From: an uncultured Bacteroidota bacterium
Lineage (GTDB): Bacteria; Bacteroidota; Bacteroidia; Chitinophagales; Chitinophagaceae
Direction: 5' to 3'
DNA length: 18,584 bases
Assembly: GCA_903881265.1 (NCBI GenBank)
Contig: CAIRSV010000059.1
Span: 1-18,584, forward strand
Below the pieces are notes generated by a model. The model did not search any database and had not been told where the DNA came from. It was given only the letters and a program-made list of their open reading frames with translations. Positions 8,459 through 16,542 of this stretch are shown here, in pieces. Numbering within the stretch: the first letter of the stretch is position 1; every line of letters starts with the position of its first letter. The translations under genes and the position numbers were made by a program.

Positions 8459-9457
8459 ATGAAAAAAAATATTGCACTCGTAGCCGGAGGATATTCAGGC
8501 GAATATGTGATCTCTATCAAAACAGCCGTGACGATCGAAAACAATATAGACAGCGAACAATACAATGTCTATAAAATTATTCTCGATAAGCATCACTGGA
8601 AACATAGCACCCCCGACGGTCAAGACATTGAGGTCGATCGCAAGGATTTTTCGTTGACCATAGATGGCACAAAAATAACCTTCGACGCGGTCTTCATTGC
8701 CGTGCATGGTACGCCGGGTGAAGATGGCAAGTTACAGGGCTATCTCGAAATGTTAGATATCCCTTTCACCTCCTGCGGTGCTATCGTATCGGGACTCACC
8801 TTCAATAAAATATTCTGCAATCGAGTAGTCGCTCAAAGCGGATTAGTGCATGTATCAACATCACTTCATGTCGTTCAATCACGCCCATTGAGTATCGATG
8901 AGATGATGCAACAAATAAGCTTACCCGTCTTTGTGAAACCTGCCGAAGGTGGTTCAAGTTTGGCTACCACCAAAGTAAAAACAATAGACGAATTACAACC
9001 TGCGCTCGATGCAGTGTATGCGATGGAACCGCAGGCTATGATAGAAGAGTTTGTCAAAGGCCGTGAATTTAGTATCGGTGTATATCGCACCAATGGCGTC
9101 TTAACGGCATTACCGCTGACAGAAATCATCAGTTCGAAAGAATTTTTTGATTACGAGGCCAAGTATACACCCGGCGTCAGTCATGAAGTTACACCTGCCG
9201 AAGTAGAAACATCCGTCGCAGCGTTGATTGCTGATACTGCTCGTAAAATTTACGACCTACTAAATTGCAAAGGCATTTGCCGTGTCGATTTCATACTCGA
9301 AGAACATTCAGGAAACTTATTTTTTCTTGAGATTAATACCATTCCAGGTCAAAGTGAAAATAGTATTGTACCGCAACAAGTGCGCGCTGCAGGAATGACG
9401 CTGCCTGATTTTTACGGCAGTCTTATCGAAGAAACACTATCGAAGAAGAGGGGTTAA
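8459..9457 (+). CDS. ddl: D-alanine--D-alanine ligase
   Basis: 332 aa from ATG 8459. It is a cytosolic ATP-grasp enzyme that joins two D-alanines for peptidoglycan precursors. The N-terminal glycine loop is GGYSGEYVIS (10-19), followed by HGTPGEDGKLQG (83-94), the ATP-grasp lysine region PVFVKPAEGGSS (156-167), EEFVKGREFSIGVY (196-209), CRVDF (274-278) and the metal/ligand motif LEINTIPGQSENSIVPQQ (290-307). Most Ddl enzymes have His after the Glu of the first loop; here it is Tyr (EY), which I recall as common in Bacteroidota Ddl. The GTG 8420 extension is rejected because the promoter lies after it. The next gene encodes a PASTA protein, another peptidoglycan link. Confidence 0.94.
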   Translation: MKKNIALVAGGYSGEYVISIKTAVTIENNIDSEQYNVYKIILDKHHWKHSTPDGQDIEVDRKDFSLTIDGTKITFDAVFIAVHGTPGEDGKLQGYLEMLDIPFTSCGAIVSGLTFNKIFCNRVVAQSGLVHVSTSLHVVQSRPLSIDEMMQQISLPVFVKPAEGGSSLATTKVKTIDELQPALDAVYAMEPQAMIEEFVKGREFSIGVYRTNGVLTALPLTEIISSKEFFDYEAKYTPGVSHEVTPAEVETSVAALIADTARKIYDLLNCKGICRVDFILEEHSGNLFFLEINTIPGQSENSIVPQQVRAAGMTLPDFYGSLIEETLSKKRG

Positions 9458-9522
9458 AATTTTTGTAAATACCGTTTTTTACGTGCGCAAATACCTTATT
9501 TTTACCCGTCATAAAAATCATA

Positions 9523-10614
9523 GTGTTTAAACAATCCTTTCTTTTTAATGTAATTTTCATCACGCTCATCACGCTGGGTTTGCTTTATTTGTTTTTCAAT
9601 TCCCTGAATTGGTTAACGAATCATGGCAAGCAGACTGCTGTGCCGGCACTCATGGGAAAGAATATGAGTGAGGCCGTAAAGGAGCTTGAAAAGATGGGGT
9701 TTCGTATCGATATTGATTCAACCTATAAGGCGAATAGCGACCCTTTAGAGGTATTGTTTCAGGAACCTGAAGCCGGCACCTCAGTAAAAATAGGACGAAC
9801 TATTTTCCTGACTATCAATAAAAAAATACCGCCTTCAATTGAGATGCCGAATCTGGTGAATATGTCGTTTCGAAATGCCTTGCTTACGTTGCATAGTTAT
9901 TATCTCGAAATGGGCGATACCAGTTACCGTCCAGATGTAGCGGCCGGTGCCGTGCTCGAACAATGGGTCAATGGCAAACAAATAACCCCGGGTACGCTAA
10001 TTCCTTTCGGTACAAAAATCAATCTTGTGATCGGTGAAGGACTCTCAGGCAAACAACCGGTTCCGAATCTGATTGGCATGACATGGGCCGATGCCAAGTT
10101 GCTACTCGACTCGCTTTCATTGACCTCAAATGTAATCTGGGAAGGACCGCTCACCGACAGTAATTCAGCAATCATTTATATGCAGCAACCCGAGGCATTG
10201 GATGAACTTGATTTTAGGAATTCAATTCTGCAGGGCGACATCATCGATATCCGTATCATGCAAAGTCCATCTGAGGAACTGATCAGACAAAACCAACCAG
10301 GCTCTAAAAAATTAATGGGTAATGACGATAGCACCGACCTTGGAACACCTATCCTTAATGAACCTGTAACGCAACCGAAAAAAAATGAGCCGGATAGTTT
10401 GAAACGAAAAAAAATTCCTGGTATGGATGTACATATGGTGCCTAATGTAGAAACCAAACAAGCAAAAAATACAATGAAGGCGCCGGATAAGAAAAGTAAC
10501 TCATCTGACGTTATCAACCGGGATAAAGACAAATTCAAGCCTAAGCCGAAAACAGATAACAAGCCAGTACCTGCTAAAAAAAATGATACCAACATTTCAA
10601 ACGATTACAACTAA
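9523..10614 (+). CDS. Membrane-anchored protein with three PASTA domains
   Basis: 363 aa. One N-terminal membrane helix (about 8-26) places the rest in the periplasm. Three PASTA repeats follow at about 38-100, 104-172 and 176-247, each opening with a VPxLxGxxxxxA-like start (AVPALMGKNMSEA, EMPNLVNMSFRNA, PVPNLIGMTWADA). The tail (about 255-363) is Lys/Pro/Asp/Asn-rich and looks disordered. PASTA modules bind peptidoglycan or lipid II in Ser/Thr kinases and PBPs, but here there is no kinase or transpeptidase domain, so the protein may be a cell-wall binding adaptor. A PASTA-only protein beside ddl is a recurring Bacteroidota arrangement. The GTG start is the only plausible codon before the helix. 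It begins 65 bases after ddl, and its stop abuts the next start. Confidence 0.85.
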   Translation: MFKQSFLFNVIFITLITLGLLYLFFNSLNWLTNHGKQTAVPALMGKNMSEAVKELEKMGFRIDIDSTYKANSDPLEVLFQEPEAGTSVKIGRTIFLTINKKIPPSIEMPNLVNMSFRNALLTLHSYYLEMGDTSYRPDVAAGAVLEQWVNGKQITPGTLIPFGTKINLVIGEGLSGKQPVPNLIGMTWADAKLLLDSLSLTSNVIWEGPLTDSNSAIIYMQQPEALDELDFRNSILQGDIIDIRIMQSPSEELIRQNQPGSKKLMGNDDSTDLGTPILNEPVTQPKKNEPDSLKRKKIPGMDVHMVPNVETKQAKNTMKAPDKKSNSSDVINRDKDKFKPKPKTDNKPVPAKKNDTNISNDYN

Positions 10615-12456
10615 TTGAAACTACTATCCACTATAACGTCAGCGTTGTTTCTCATCGTACTTTTTGTGTTGCAAGCTGCTGCGCAGGAAATAGTAGTACC
10701 TCTTACGCATAATCCTGCCTATGATAGTCCAGATGTAAAACCTTTCAAGTCGAAAACACAACGCGCTAGTCTCCCTTTCATCGACGACTTTTCCTATCAA
10801 GGTCCTTACCCCGACGCCTCGCTATGGCAAGATAATAAAGCGTATATCAATAATACGATGAGTGCAAGTCCATTGACACGAGGTGTAGCAACGCTCGACG
10901 GACTTAACCAATATGGCCGCCCTTATTTTGCACAACCTTATAATTCCGGACTTGCCGATAGTTTAACGTCGGTACCTATTGATCTTTCATCGTATACCAA
11001 TCTCGATAGTATCTATCTTAGTTTCTTTTATCAACCGCAAGGATTGGGCTTTGCTCCTGAATCGGGTGATAGTCTATTTCTTTATTTTAAAAATAACCTA
11101 AATCAATGGGTACGTATGTGGCAGGTGAGAGGCACACCCTTACAAGGTTTTAAGATTGTGGTCTTACCCGTGATGGATGCGCAATATCTGCATAGTGGAT
11201 TTCAATTTCGTTTCGTCAATATTGCTTCCCTGAATATCAATGACGATGTATGGAATCTCGATTATGTGAAGATGGCTGTCAAGCGCACCGAAACTGATAC
11301 CGTAATGAAAGACGTGGCTTTTTCTGTAGAGCCGTCCTCTATTTTGAAGAATTATAGTTCAATGCCGTATCGTCATTTTATTGCTAATCAATCGAATGAA
11401 TTGTCAAGCTCGCAAGCTGTGTTTATTAATAATCTAGATGGCACTCCGCATGCCGTTATACCTGCGCTAACCGCGAAAGAGTTCATCTCATCGTCGGCTA
11501 TCAATACACAAACATTACCTTCTGTGACTATCGCTGCCAAGTCATATATGCAACAAACGTTTATGTCTTATCCAATCAATTATGTGGCTCCAACGAATAC
11601 GAGTAAAGTTGTCCTACGGAATACATACTATTACCCACCTGTAAGTCCGACAGATAGAAAGGCGAATGATACGATTGTCAAGGATGCGGTGTTTGATAAT
11701 TATTTCGCTTACGACGATGGAAGTGCTGAGAAGTCTTACTTTTTATTACCTGCAATCAACTATCCATCCAAGACCGCATTACAATTTAAATTGAATGAAG
11801 CCGATACACTGCGCGGACTGATGGTTCATTTCGGTGCACAAGTACCGGCGGCCTTAGGGAAATATTTTTCCATCGTCTTGTATAAATCATTAGGCAGCAA
11901 TGGCATCCCTGATTCCATTATTGCGCAAGAAGATCTTCTTAGGGTGCAATATGAACCTTCGTATAATGGCTTTTCGAGTTATGCCTTTAGTTCGCCTACA
12001 ATGTTAGATTCAGGTACTTACTATATCGGCATTACGCAGCCGGCTAATTTCGGCAGCGATAGTATTTATTATGGATTGGATGTAAATACCAATACGAGTC
12101 TTCAACATCTTGCGTATAATGTCGATGGCACCTGGTTTTCATCGACGATTAGCGGCAGTGTGATGATGCGTCCTATTGTGGGTCAACACGTTATACCAAC
12201 AGCTGTGAGCCCGCCTGTAAAAATAGAAACAGCCGACCTACAACTTTTCCCTAACCCTGTGCAAGATTTGATGTATGTAACATCGAGCGAGTCATATACA
12301 TCTTGTCGAATCTATTCGATAAATGGTGAATTACTGCGGAAAGCTGCCATCACAAACCATAGCATCGATCTTCATTTGTTGAACCCAGGTACTTATATCC
12401 TAACGTTTACAGATGCGAAAGGGACTACTATTTCAAAAAAAATAAACAAGTACTAA
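10615..12456 (+). CDS. Secreted protein of unknown function with a T9SS type A sorting domain
   Basis: 613 aa. A signal peptide (about 1-24, core SALFLIVLFVLQ, AAAQ at its end) is followed by a large beta-rich region with no family I recognise: FIDDFSYQGPYPDASLWQD near the mature N-terminus, and an YFAYDDGSAEKSY segment near 365-380, both recurrent in secreted Bacteroidota proteins. The C-terminal domain begins at LFPNPV (544-549) and ends in the conserved strand pattern NPGTYILTFTDAKGTTISKKI, typical of T9SS type A cargo. It would be exported by Sec, shuttled by PorV and cleaved by PorU. Its TTG start touches the PASTA gene's TAA, suggesting translational coupling. No ATG is available before the signal peptide. 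Adhesin or envelope factor is a guess. Confidence 0.82.
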   Translation: MKLLSTITSALFLIVLFVLQAAAQEIVVPLTHNPAYDSPDVKPFKSKTQRASLPFIDDFSYQGPYPDASLWQDNKAYINNTMSASPLTRGVATLDGLNQYGRPYFAQPYNSGLADSLTSVPIDLSSYTNLDSIYLSFFYQPQGLGFAPESGDSLFLYFKNNLNQWVRMWQVRGTPLQGFKIVVLPVMDAQYLHSGFQFRFVNIASLNINDDVWNLDYVKMAVKRTETDTVMKDVAFSVEPSSILKNYSSMPYRHFIANQSNELSSSQAVFINNLDGTPHAVIPALTAKEFISSSAINTQTLPSVTIAAKSYMQQTFMSYPINYVAPTNTSKVVLRNTYYYPPVSPTDRKANDTIVKDAVFDNYFAYDDGSAEKSYFLLPAINYPSKTALQFKLNEADTLRGLMVHFGAQVPAALGKYFSIVLYKSLGSNGIPDSIIAQEDLLRVQYEPSYNGFSSYAFSSPTMLDSGTYYIGITQPANFGSDSIYYGLDVNTNTSLQHLAYNVDGTWFSSTISGSVMMRPIVGQHVIPTAVSPPVKIETADLQLFPNPVQDLMYVTSSESYTSCRIYSINGELLRKAAITNHSIDLHLLNPGTYILTFTDAKGTTISKKINKY

Positions 12457-12460
12457 TTAA

Positions 12461-12769
12461 ATGCAACTTATTTCAGTAGATGAATTAAAAAGACGCAAGG
12501 AAGCGGGTGAGGAATTATGTATTCTTGATGTACGCGAACCTCATGAATATGCCGAGGTAAACATGGGCGCTATCCTGATTCCATTGGGGCAGGTAATGAG
12601 TATGCAAATCGATGAAATTGACGATTGGAAAGACAAGGAAGTGATAGTCCATTGTCGCAGTGGTGTACGAAGTTTGCAGGCTTGTGCTATGCTAGAGCAA
12701 ATGGGTTTTGCCAATACTAAAAACCTAACTGGCGGTATCCTTGCTTGGCAGGCATTGAATTCAAAATAA
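12461..12769 (+). CDS. Single-domain rhodanese-like sulfurtransferase
   Basis: 102 aa, the usual size of a one-domain rhodanese (GlpE/PspE-like). It has the DVREPHEYAE motif (23-32) and an active-site loop VHCRSGVRS (63-71), with C65 carrying the persulfide; GGILAW (91-96) closes the fold. There is no signal peptide, so it is cytosolic. It probably transfers sulfane sulfur to thiols or a protein partner, but the acceptor cannot be told from sequence. It begins 4 bases after the cargo gene stop, so it is likely the last gene of the ddl-PASTA-cargo unit. Its stop is one base from the stop of the convergent epimerase gene. Confidence 0.9.
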   Translation: MQLISVDELKRRKEAGEELCILDVREPHEYAEVNMGAILIPLGQVMSMQIDEIDDWKDKEVIVHCRSGVRSLQACAMLEQMGFANTKNLTGGILAWQALNSK

Positions 12770-12770
12770 A

Positions 12771-13745
12771 TTATACAGACGTATTGTAATGAGACGAAAT
12801 CCTTCGTATGGTTTCGTGCATATCTGTGTACGTAAAATCAGGTAGCGCGTTTAAAAGCTTTGCCCCATTAAAGACACGAGTCTGTCTAGCACTTCGGGCA
12901 GTTTCCTTGCTAATAGTAGCCACTCGCCCAGTGATCATGCTTTTCACATACGCAAGACGCCAAACGATTTCGGTCATAAAGGGGCTCGCCAAACGATGAG
13001 GCGGTTTCTTATTCATCGCCTTTGCCATCATAGTAAACACTTCACGAAACGAATAATTGCCTTGACTTATAATAAAGCGTTCGTTTTCAATTGGACTTTC
13101 CATTAAACCTATCATGGCCTTAACAACATCCTTTACATCAACCCAGCAAGTGCCTCCTTGCGTATAATAAGGAAATTCATTTCGTATAATCTTGAATAAA
13201 TGAGTACTGCTTTTTGCATCATCGCCTTCACCCAATATGATACCCGGATTAATGATAACAGCCTGTAGGCCCTCTGCAACACCCCGCCATACTTCCATTT
13301 CGGCGCCTTGTTTACTGACGGCATAATTCGAGTTCGTATGACCTTCTTCCCAATCATTTTTCTCAGAAATTAATTCACCGATTATCCCTTCGCCGAGGGT
13401 GGCAATCGAACTGACATAGCATAATTTTTTCAGTTGATGATCGAGGCAAAGATTCACAACATTCGCGGTGCCTTCAATATTCGTTTGCATCATCCTTTCT
13501 TTCATCCGCGGATCATAGCTTACTATCGCTGCGCAATGATATACCTGCGTAATTCCTTCAAAAGCCTTTTCGAGTGAAATGATATCAGTGATATCGGCTT
13601 CAACCCATTCGATATTACCGTGGTTGAGTGATGCATAAAAAGTTGGAAGTGCAGTACGAAATATGGCCCTAATTTTTTGCTTAGCCGAAAGCTTTTCAAG
13701 CAGGTGTTGACCCAAGAGTCCTGTACCTCCAGTCACTAAAATCAT
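12771..13745 (-). CDS. NAD(P)-dependent epimerase/dehydratase family protein (extended SDR)
   Basis: 324 aa with an N-terminal Rossmann fold. The nucleotide loop is TGGTGLLG (5-12), an acidic DI motif lies near 51-52, and HCAA (70-73) is followed by VSSIATLGEG (111-120) and the catalytic pair Y141/K145 in SNYAVSKQ. NPGIILGEGD (166-175) is the usual substrate-side motif of extended SDRs such as dihydroflavonol reductase-like and 3-beta-HSD-like enzymes. The C-terminal part fits a sugar or ketone substrate pocket, but its identity cannot be assigned. It is encoded 81 bases downstream of pheS on the same strand, and no consensus promoter is visible in that gap, so co-transcription with pheS is possible. 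It converges on the rhodanese gene. Confidence 0.85.
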   Translation of the reverse strand: MILVTGGTGLLGQHLLEKLSAKQKIRAIFRTALPTFYASLNHGNIEWVEADITDIISLEKAFEGITQVYHCAAIVSYDPRMKERMMQTNIEGTANVVNLCLDHQLKKLCYVSSIATLGEGIIGELISEKNDWEEGHTNSNYAVSKQGAEMEVWRGVAEGLQAVIINPGIILGEGDDAKSSTHLFKIIRNEFPYYTQGGTCWVDVKDVVKAMIGLMESPIENERFIISQGNYSFREVFTMMAKAMNKKPPHRLASPFMTEIVWRLAYVKSMITGRVATISKETARSARQTRVFNGAKLLNALPDFTYTDMHETIRRISSHYNTSV

Positions 13746-13826
13746 AGCATCGAGTTGTTACATATGAACCAATCGAAACCGATTACAGCGGATAATTTTT
13801 TATATTGAAATGACCGTATGACTATG

Positions 13827-14858
13827 TTATACCACATTCTTAAACTGATCTAGAAACCGTGTATCATTTTCAGAAAGGACACGGATATCGGTAATACCAT
13901 ATTGCATCATAGCGGTGCGTTCGACACCCATACCCCAAGCGAAACCTGCATATTTTTCGGCATCGATACCACAGTTTGTTAGCACATTCGGATGCACCAT
14001 ACCGCAACCTAATATTTCAACCCATCCTGTATGTTTGCAAACAGTGCAGCCTTTGCTTGCGCAGATAAAACAGCTCACATCCATTTCGGCACTTGGCTCA
14101 GTGAAAGGAAAATAAGAAGGTCTAAAACGAACTTTGACATCGGCTCCGAACATTTCTTTCACAAAATAATACAAGGTTTGTTTTAGATCAGCAAACGATA
14201 CCTTCTCATCGATATACAAACCTTCAATCTGATGAAAGAAACAATGGGCTCTTGCAGAAACGGTTTCATTGCGATACACACGACCCGGAAAAATCTGCCG
14301 TAAGGGCAACTTGCCTTCTTTCATCACACGGACTTGTACGCTGCTAGTATGTGTGCGAAGCAGCCAATCGGGATTCTTAGAAATATAAAAGGTGTCCTGC
14401 ATATCACGTGCCGGATGATTTTCAGGTAAATTCAACGCATTGAAATTATGCCAATCATCTTCAATCTCTGGACCTTCAGTGACAGTAAAACCTATCTTTT
14501 CAAAAATAGAAATCATCTTATTCATCACAAGTTGAATCGGATGACGGCTACCTGTTTCAGAAGGGAAACCAGGTAATGAATAATCAATGGCTTCGTTGGC
14601 ACTTTCTTTATCGGTGGAACTTACTCCTTTATATTCTTCATATTTAGTTTCGGCAAAAATCTTAAACTCATTTAGTTTGGCGCCAAAGTCTTTTTTCATT
14701 TCCTTGGACACATTTTTCATCTCACTCATCAGTTCTTTCACCAACCCTTTGGTACCTAAAAAACGGATACGGTATTTTTCCAGTTCCTCGGATGTCGACA
14801 ACGACGTATCCTGAATTTCTTTTTTTAACTGATCAACCTTTTCTAGTATCTCTTGCAT
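13827..14858 (-). CDS. pheS: Phenylalanine--tRNA ligase alpha subunit
   Basis: 343 aa from ATG 14858. It forms the catalytic subunit of the (alpha-beta)2 enzyme that charges tRNA-Phe. An N-terminal coiled coil (about 1-80) precedes the class II core: HPARDMQDTFY (148-158), motif 2 FPGRVYRNE (190-198), FHQIEGLYID (208-217), and motif 3 GFAWGMGVERTAMMQYGI (305-322). Residues 263-274 hold CxxCxxxxCxxC followed by KHTGWVEILG, a knuckle found in many bacterial PheS proteins. Extension to TTG 14897 is rejected: that TTG fits a -33 element, and a TACTTTTG -7 box lies just before the ATG. The partner pheT is not adjacent; separated pheS and pheT are known in Bacteroidota. Confidence 0.95.
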   Translation of the reverse strand: MQEILEKVDQLKKEIQDTSLSTSEELEKYRIRFLGTKGLVKELMSEMKNVSKEMKKDFGAKLNEFKIFAETKYEEYKGVSSTDKESANEAIDYSLPGFPSETGSRHPIQLVMNKMISIFEKIGFTVTEGPEIEDDWHNFNALNLPENHPARDMQDTFYISKNPDWLLRTHTSSVQVRVMKEGKLPLRQIFPGRVYRNETVSARAHCFFHQIEGLYIDEKVSFADLKQTLYYFVKEMFGADVKVRFRPSYFPFTEPSAEMDVSCFICASKGCTVCKHTGWVEILGCGMVHPNVLTNCGIDAEKYAGFAWGMGVERTAMMQYGITDIRVLSENDTRFLDQFKNVV

Positions 14859-14862
14859 GTCG

Positions 14863-14897
14863 CAAAAGTAATAGAAATCTTGTATTTTATCACGCAA
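14863..14897 (-). promoter_or_regulatory. Promoter for pheS, predicted to give a leaderless mRNA
   Basis: On the minus strand TTG (14897-14895) is followed after 24 bases by TACTTTTG (14870-14863), an exact TAnnTTTG match ending 4 bases before ATG 14858. Transcription would begin at or next to the start codon. The spacer is one base over the usual range. Confidence 0.5.
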
Positions 14898-14912
14898 GTG
14901 CTACTATCTTTG
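14880..14912 (+). promoter_or_regulatory. Promoter for the DUF502 gene, predicted to give a leaderless mRNA
   Basis: TTG at 14880-14882, a 22-base spacer, and TATCTTTG at 14905-14912, an exact TAnnTTTG match ending 4 bases before ATG 14917. It interleaves with the divergent pheS promoter: each -33 element lies between the two -7 boxes. Confidence 0.55.
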
Positions 14913-14916
14913 CAGC

Positions 14917-15489
14917 ATGCGCAAAGTAGCCAGTCTTCTATTACGTTATTTCCTTCAAGGTATCATCATCATTTCGCCATTAGCAGTCACCATTTGGGCA
15001 GCCTATTCGATTTTCGATTTTATTGATACCAAGGTTCCTTATGTTCCAAGAGGTTTAGGATTTCTGATTGTGATCGGCTCACTCATCATTATTGGTTGGT
15101 TGGGAAGTACGTTTCTGTTATGGAAATTCCTAATTAGCTTTTTTGACAGCATCTTAGAGCGAACACCTTTCCTTAAATTTATTTATACATCCGTCAAGGA
15201 AGTCGTCGAAAGTTTTATGGGAGACAAACGCAAATTCACGAAACCAGTATTGGTCAAGATGCGCACAAGTCCAGCATTATATCAGATAGGTTTTATCACC
15301 CAACAAGATTTACACGGTATGGGCCTTGACAATAAACTAGCTGTTTATATGCCGCACTCGTATGCTGTCAGTGGCGTGGTTGTCATTGTCGATAAAGACA
15401 GTGTGGTCCCCTTAGACATGAACCCTTCAGATGCGATGAAAATGGCGGTAAGCGGCGGTGCGGCAGGTTATGGCGAAGATGCCCAGTAA
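14917..15489 (+). CDS. DUF502 family inner-membrane protein
   Basis: 190 aa. Two membrane helices (about 12-32 and 46-72) open the protein, followed by the family stretch LERTPFLKFIYTSVKEVVESF (about 80-100) and a soluble beta-rich domain with YMPHSYAVSGVVVIV and a Gly-rich tail (SGGAAGYGEDAQ). This order matches DUF502 (COG2928) proteins, conserved in many bacteria and without a settled biochemical role; plant relatives (COV/LCV) affect vascular patterning. ATG 14917 begins the conserved basic N-terminus (MRKVASLLLRYFLQG). It is divergent from pheS, with 58 bases between the start codons, and converges on gpsA with a 23-bp gap that contains no clear terminator. Confidence 0.88.
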   Translation: MRKVASLLLRYFLQGIIIISPLAVTIWAAYSIFDFIDTKVPYVPRGLGFLIVIGSLIIIGWLGSTFLLWKFLISFFDSILERTPFLKFIYTSVKEVVESFMGDKRKFTKPVLVKMRTSPALYQIGFITQQDLHGMGLDNKLAVYMPHSYAVSGVVVIVDKDSVVPLDMNPSDAMKMAVSGGAAGYGEDAQ

Positions 15490-15512
15490 GAAAAATCAAC
15501 ACCAACTTTCTA

Positions 15513-16508
15513 TCAATGACAGATCATCTCGATCTCCTCAAAGGTATCAGCGGCCGATTGATGCATCCAAAGAATTTGATAGATACGGTTTGCAATAGGT
15601 AAATCGTACTTGATTTTACTACAAATTTCATAAATACCTTTGCTAGCATAATAGCCTTCTGCTACCATATTCAATTCAAGTTTGGTGGCGCTTACTGAAT
15701 AACCTTTTCCAATAAAGTTTCCAAAAGTTCGGTTGCGACTATGCAATGAATAACAGGTCACAAGCAAGTCGCCGAGATAGGCACTCGTATTATAGTGATG
15801 TTGCGTTTGGGCAGAAATGACATCCATAAATTGTTGCAACTCAGCAAAGCAATTGGTGATATACACGCTTTGAAAATTATCGCCATAATCGAGACCGTGT
15901 GCGATACCGGCCCCAAGGGCATAAATATTTTTCAATACGGCGGCATATTGTACGCCAAACACATCATTGCTCAAGACTGTTTTTAAATACTGATTGGCAA
16001 AGTAAGGTGCTATGAGTGCCGACAATTCTATATTCTCAGAAGCAAATGTGAGATACGATAACTTTTCTGAGGCAATTTCTTCGGCATGACAAGGACCGGC
16101 GATGCAACAATATTGATTGATAGAAACGTGAAATGCGCTTTCGAGGTATTCATTCAACAGCACATGCTGCTCGGGCAAAATACCTTTGATAGCAGAAAGA
16201 ATCATTTTCTTTTCAAAGATATCAGCAGGCAGATGCGAGATGGTTTCAGTGATAAAAGCCGATGGGATGCCGATTAGAATAATGTCTGATTCAAGGATGC
16301 AAGACGCTACATCGTCAAACAGATGTATACGTTTCATATCATAATTGACCGATTTGAGATAATGCGGATTATGATGTGTATTTCGTAAATGATCGATGGC
16401 GATTTTACTTCGCATCCACCAATTGACTGAATACCCGTTATCGGTGAGTATTTTTACAAGTGCTGAGCTCCAGCTTCCATTTCCAAGAATAGCAAATTGA
16501 TGTGTCAA
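15513..16508 (-). CDS. gpsA: Glycerol-3-phosphate dehydrogenase, NAD(P)+ dependent
   Basis: 331 aa. It reduces dihydroxyacetone phosphate to sn-glycerol 3-phosphate for phospholipid synthesis in the cytosol. The nucleotide loop is LGNGSWSSAL (8-17), a variant of GxGxWGxAL with Ser in place of the second-helix Gly. Further motifs are SAIKGI (105-110, K108), AGPCHAEEIA (137-146), AAVLKNIYALGAGIAHGL (189-206, catalytic K193), GDNFQSVYIT (209-218), YLGDLLVTCYSLHSRNRTFG (244-263) and MVAEGYYASKG (281-291). The AGPCHAEE and GDNFQ variants fit the Bacteroidota branch of GpsA as I know it. The TTG start at 16508 puts the GxG loop at the expected distance, and no in-frame ATG is near. A weak -7 (TCTATTTG, 16542-16535) lies 26 bases upstream. 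Confidence 0.92.
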   Translation of the reverse strand: MTHQFAILGNGSWSSALVKILTDNGYSVNWWMRSKIAIDHLRNTHHNPHYLKSVNYDMKRIHLFDDVASCILESDIILIGIPSAFITETISHLPADIFEKKMILSAIKGILPEQHVLLNEYLESAFHVSINQYCCIAGPCHAEEIASEKLSYLTFASENIELSALIAPYFANQYLKTVLSNDVFGVQYAAVLKNIYALGAGIAHGLDYGDNFQSVYITNCFAELQQFMDVISAQTQHHYNTSAYLGDLLVTCYSLHSRNRTFGNFIGKGYSVSATKLELNMVAEGYYASKGIYEICSKIKYDLPIANRIYQILWMHQSAADTFEEIEMICH

Positions 16509-16534
16509 ATGAATTTTTATAAGGGTCTAAGATA

Positions 16535-16542
16535 CAAATAGA
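16535..16542 (-). promoter_or_regulatory. Weak -7 element (TCTATTTG) for gpsA
   Basis: The minus-strand TCTATTTG differs from TAnnTTTG at one position (C for A). It ends 26 bases before the gpsA TTG start and abuts the palindrome at 16542-16559. No -33 TTG at the standard distance. Confidence 0.3.

Noticed and set aside
9492..9499. TACCTTAT as a promoter -7 box for the PASTA gene
   Set aside because: It misses the TTTG core at two positions, and the nearest upstream TTTTG is 26 bases away. Read-through from ddl is the simpler explanation.
10176..10595. 139-aa minus-strand open frame opposite the PASTA gene, with a hydrophobic N-terminus
   Set aside because: The hydrophobic stretches arise from the reverse of the Lys/Asn-rich tail of the PASTA protein. 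No promoter box or family match supports it.
13771..13784. AATCG/CGATT hairpin in the pheS-epimerase gap as a terminator
   Set aside because: The stem is only 5 bases with a 4-base loop and no T-run follows on the minus strand, so it is too weak to call.
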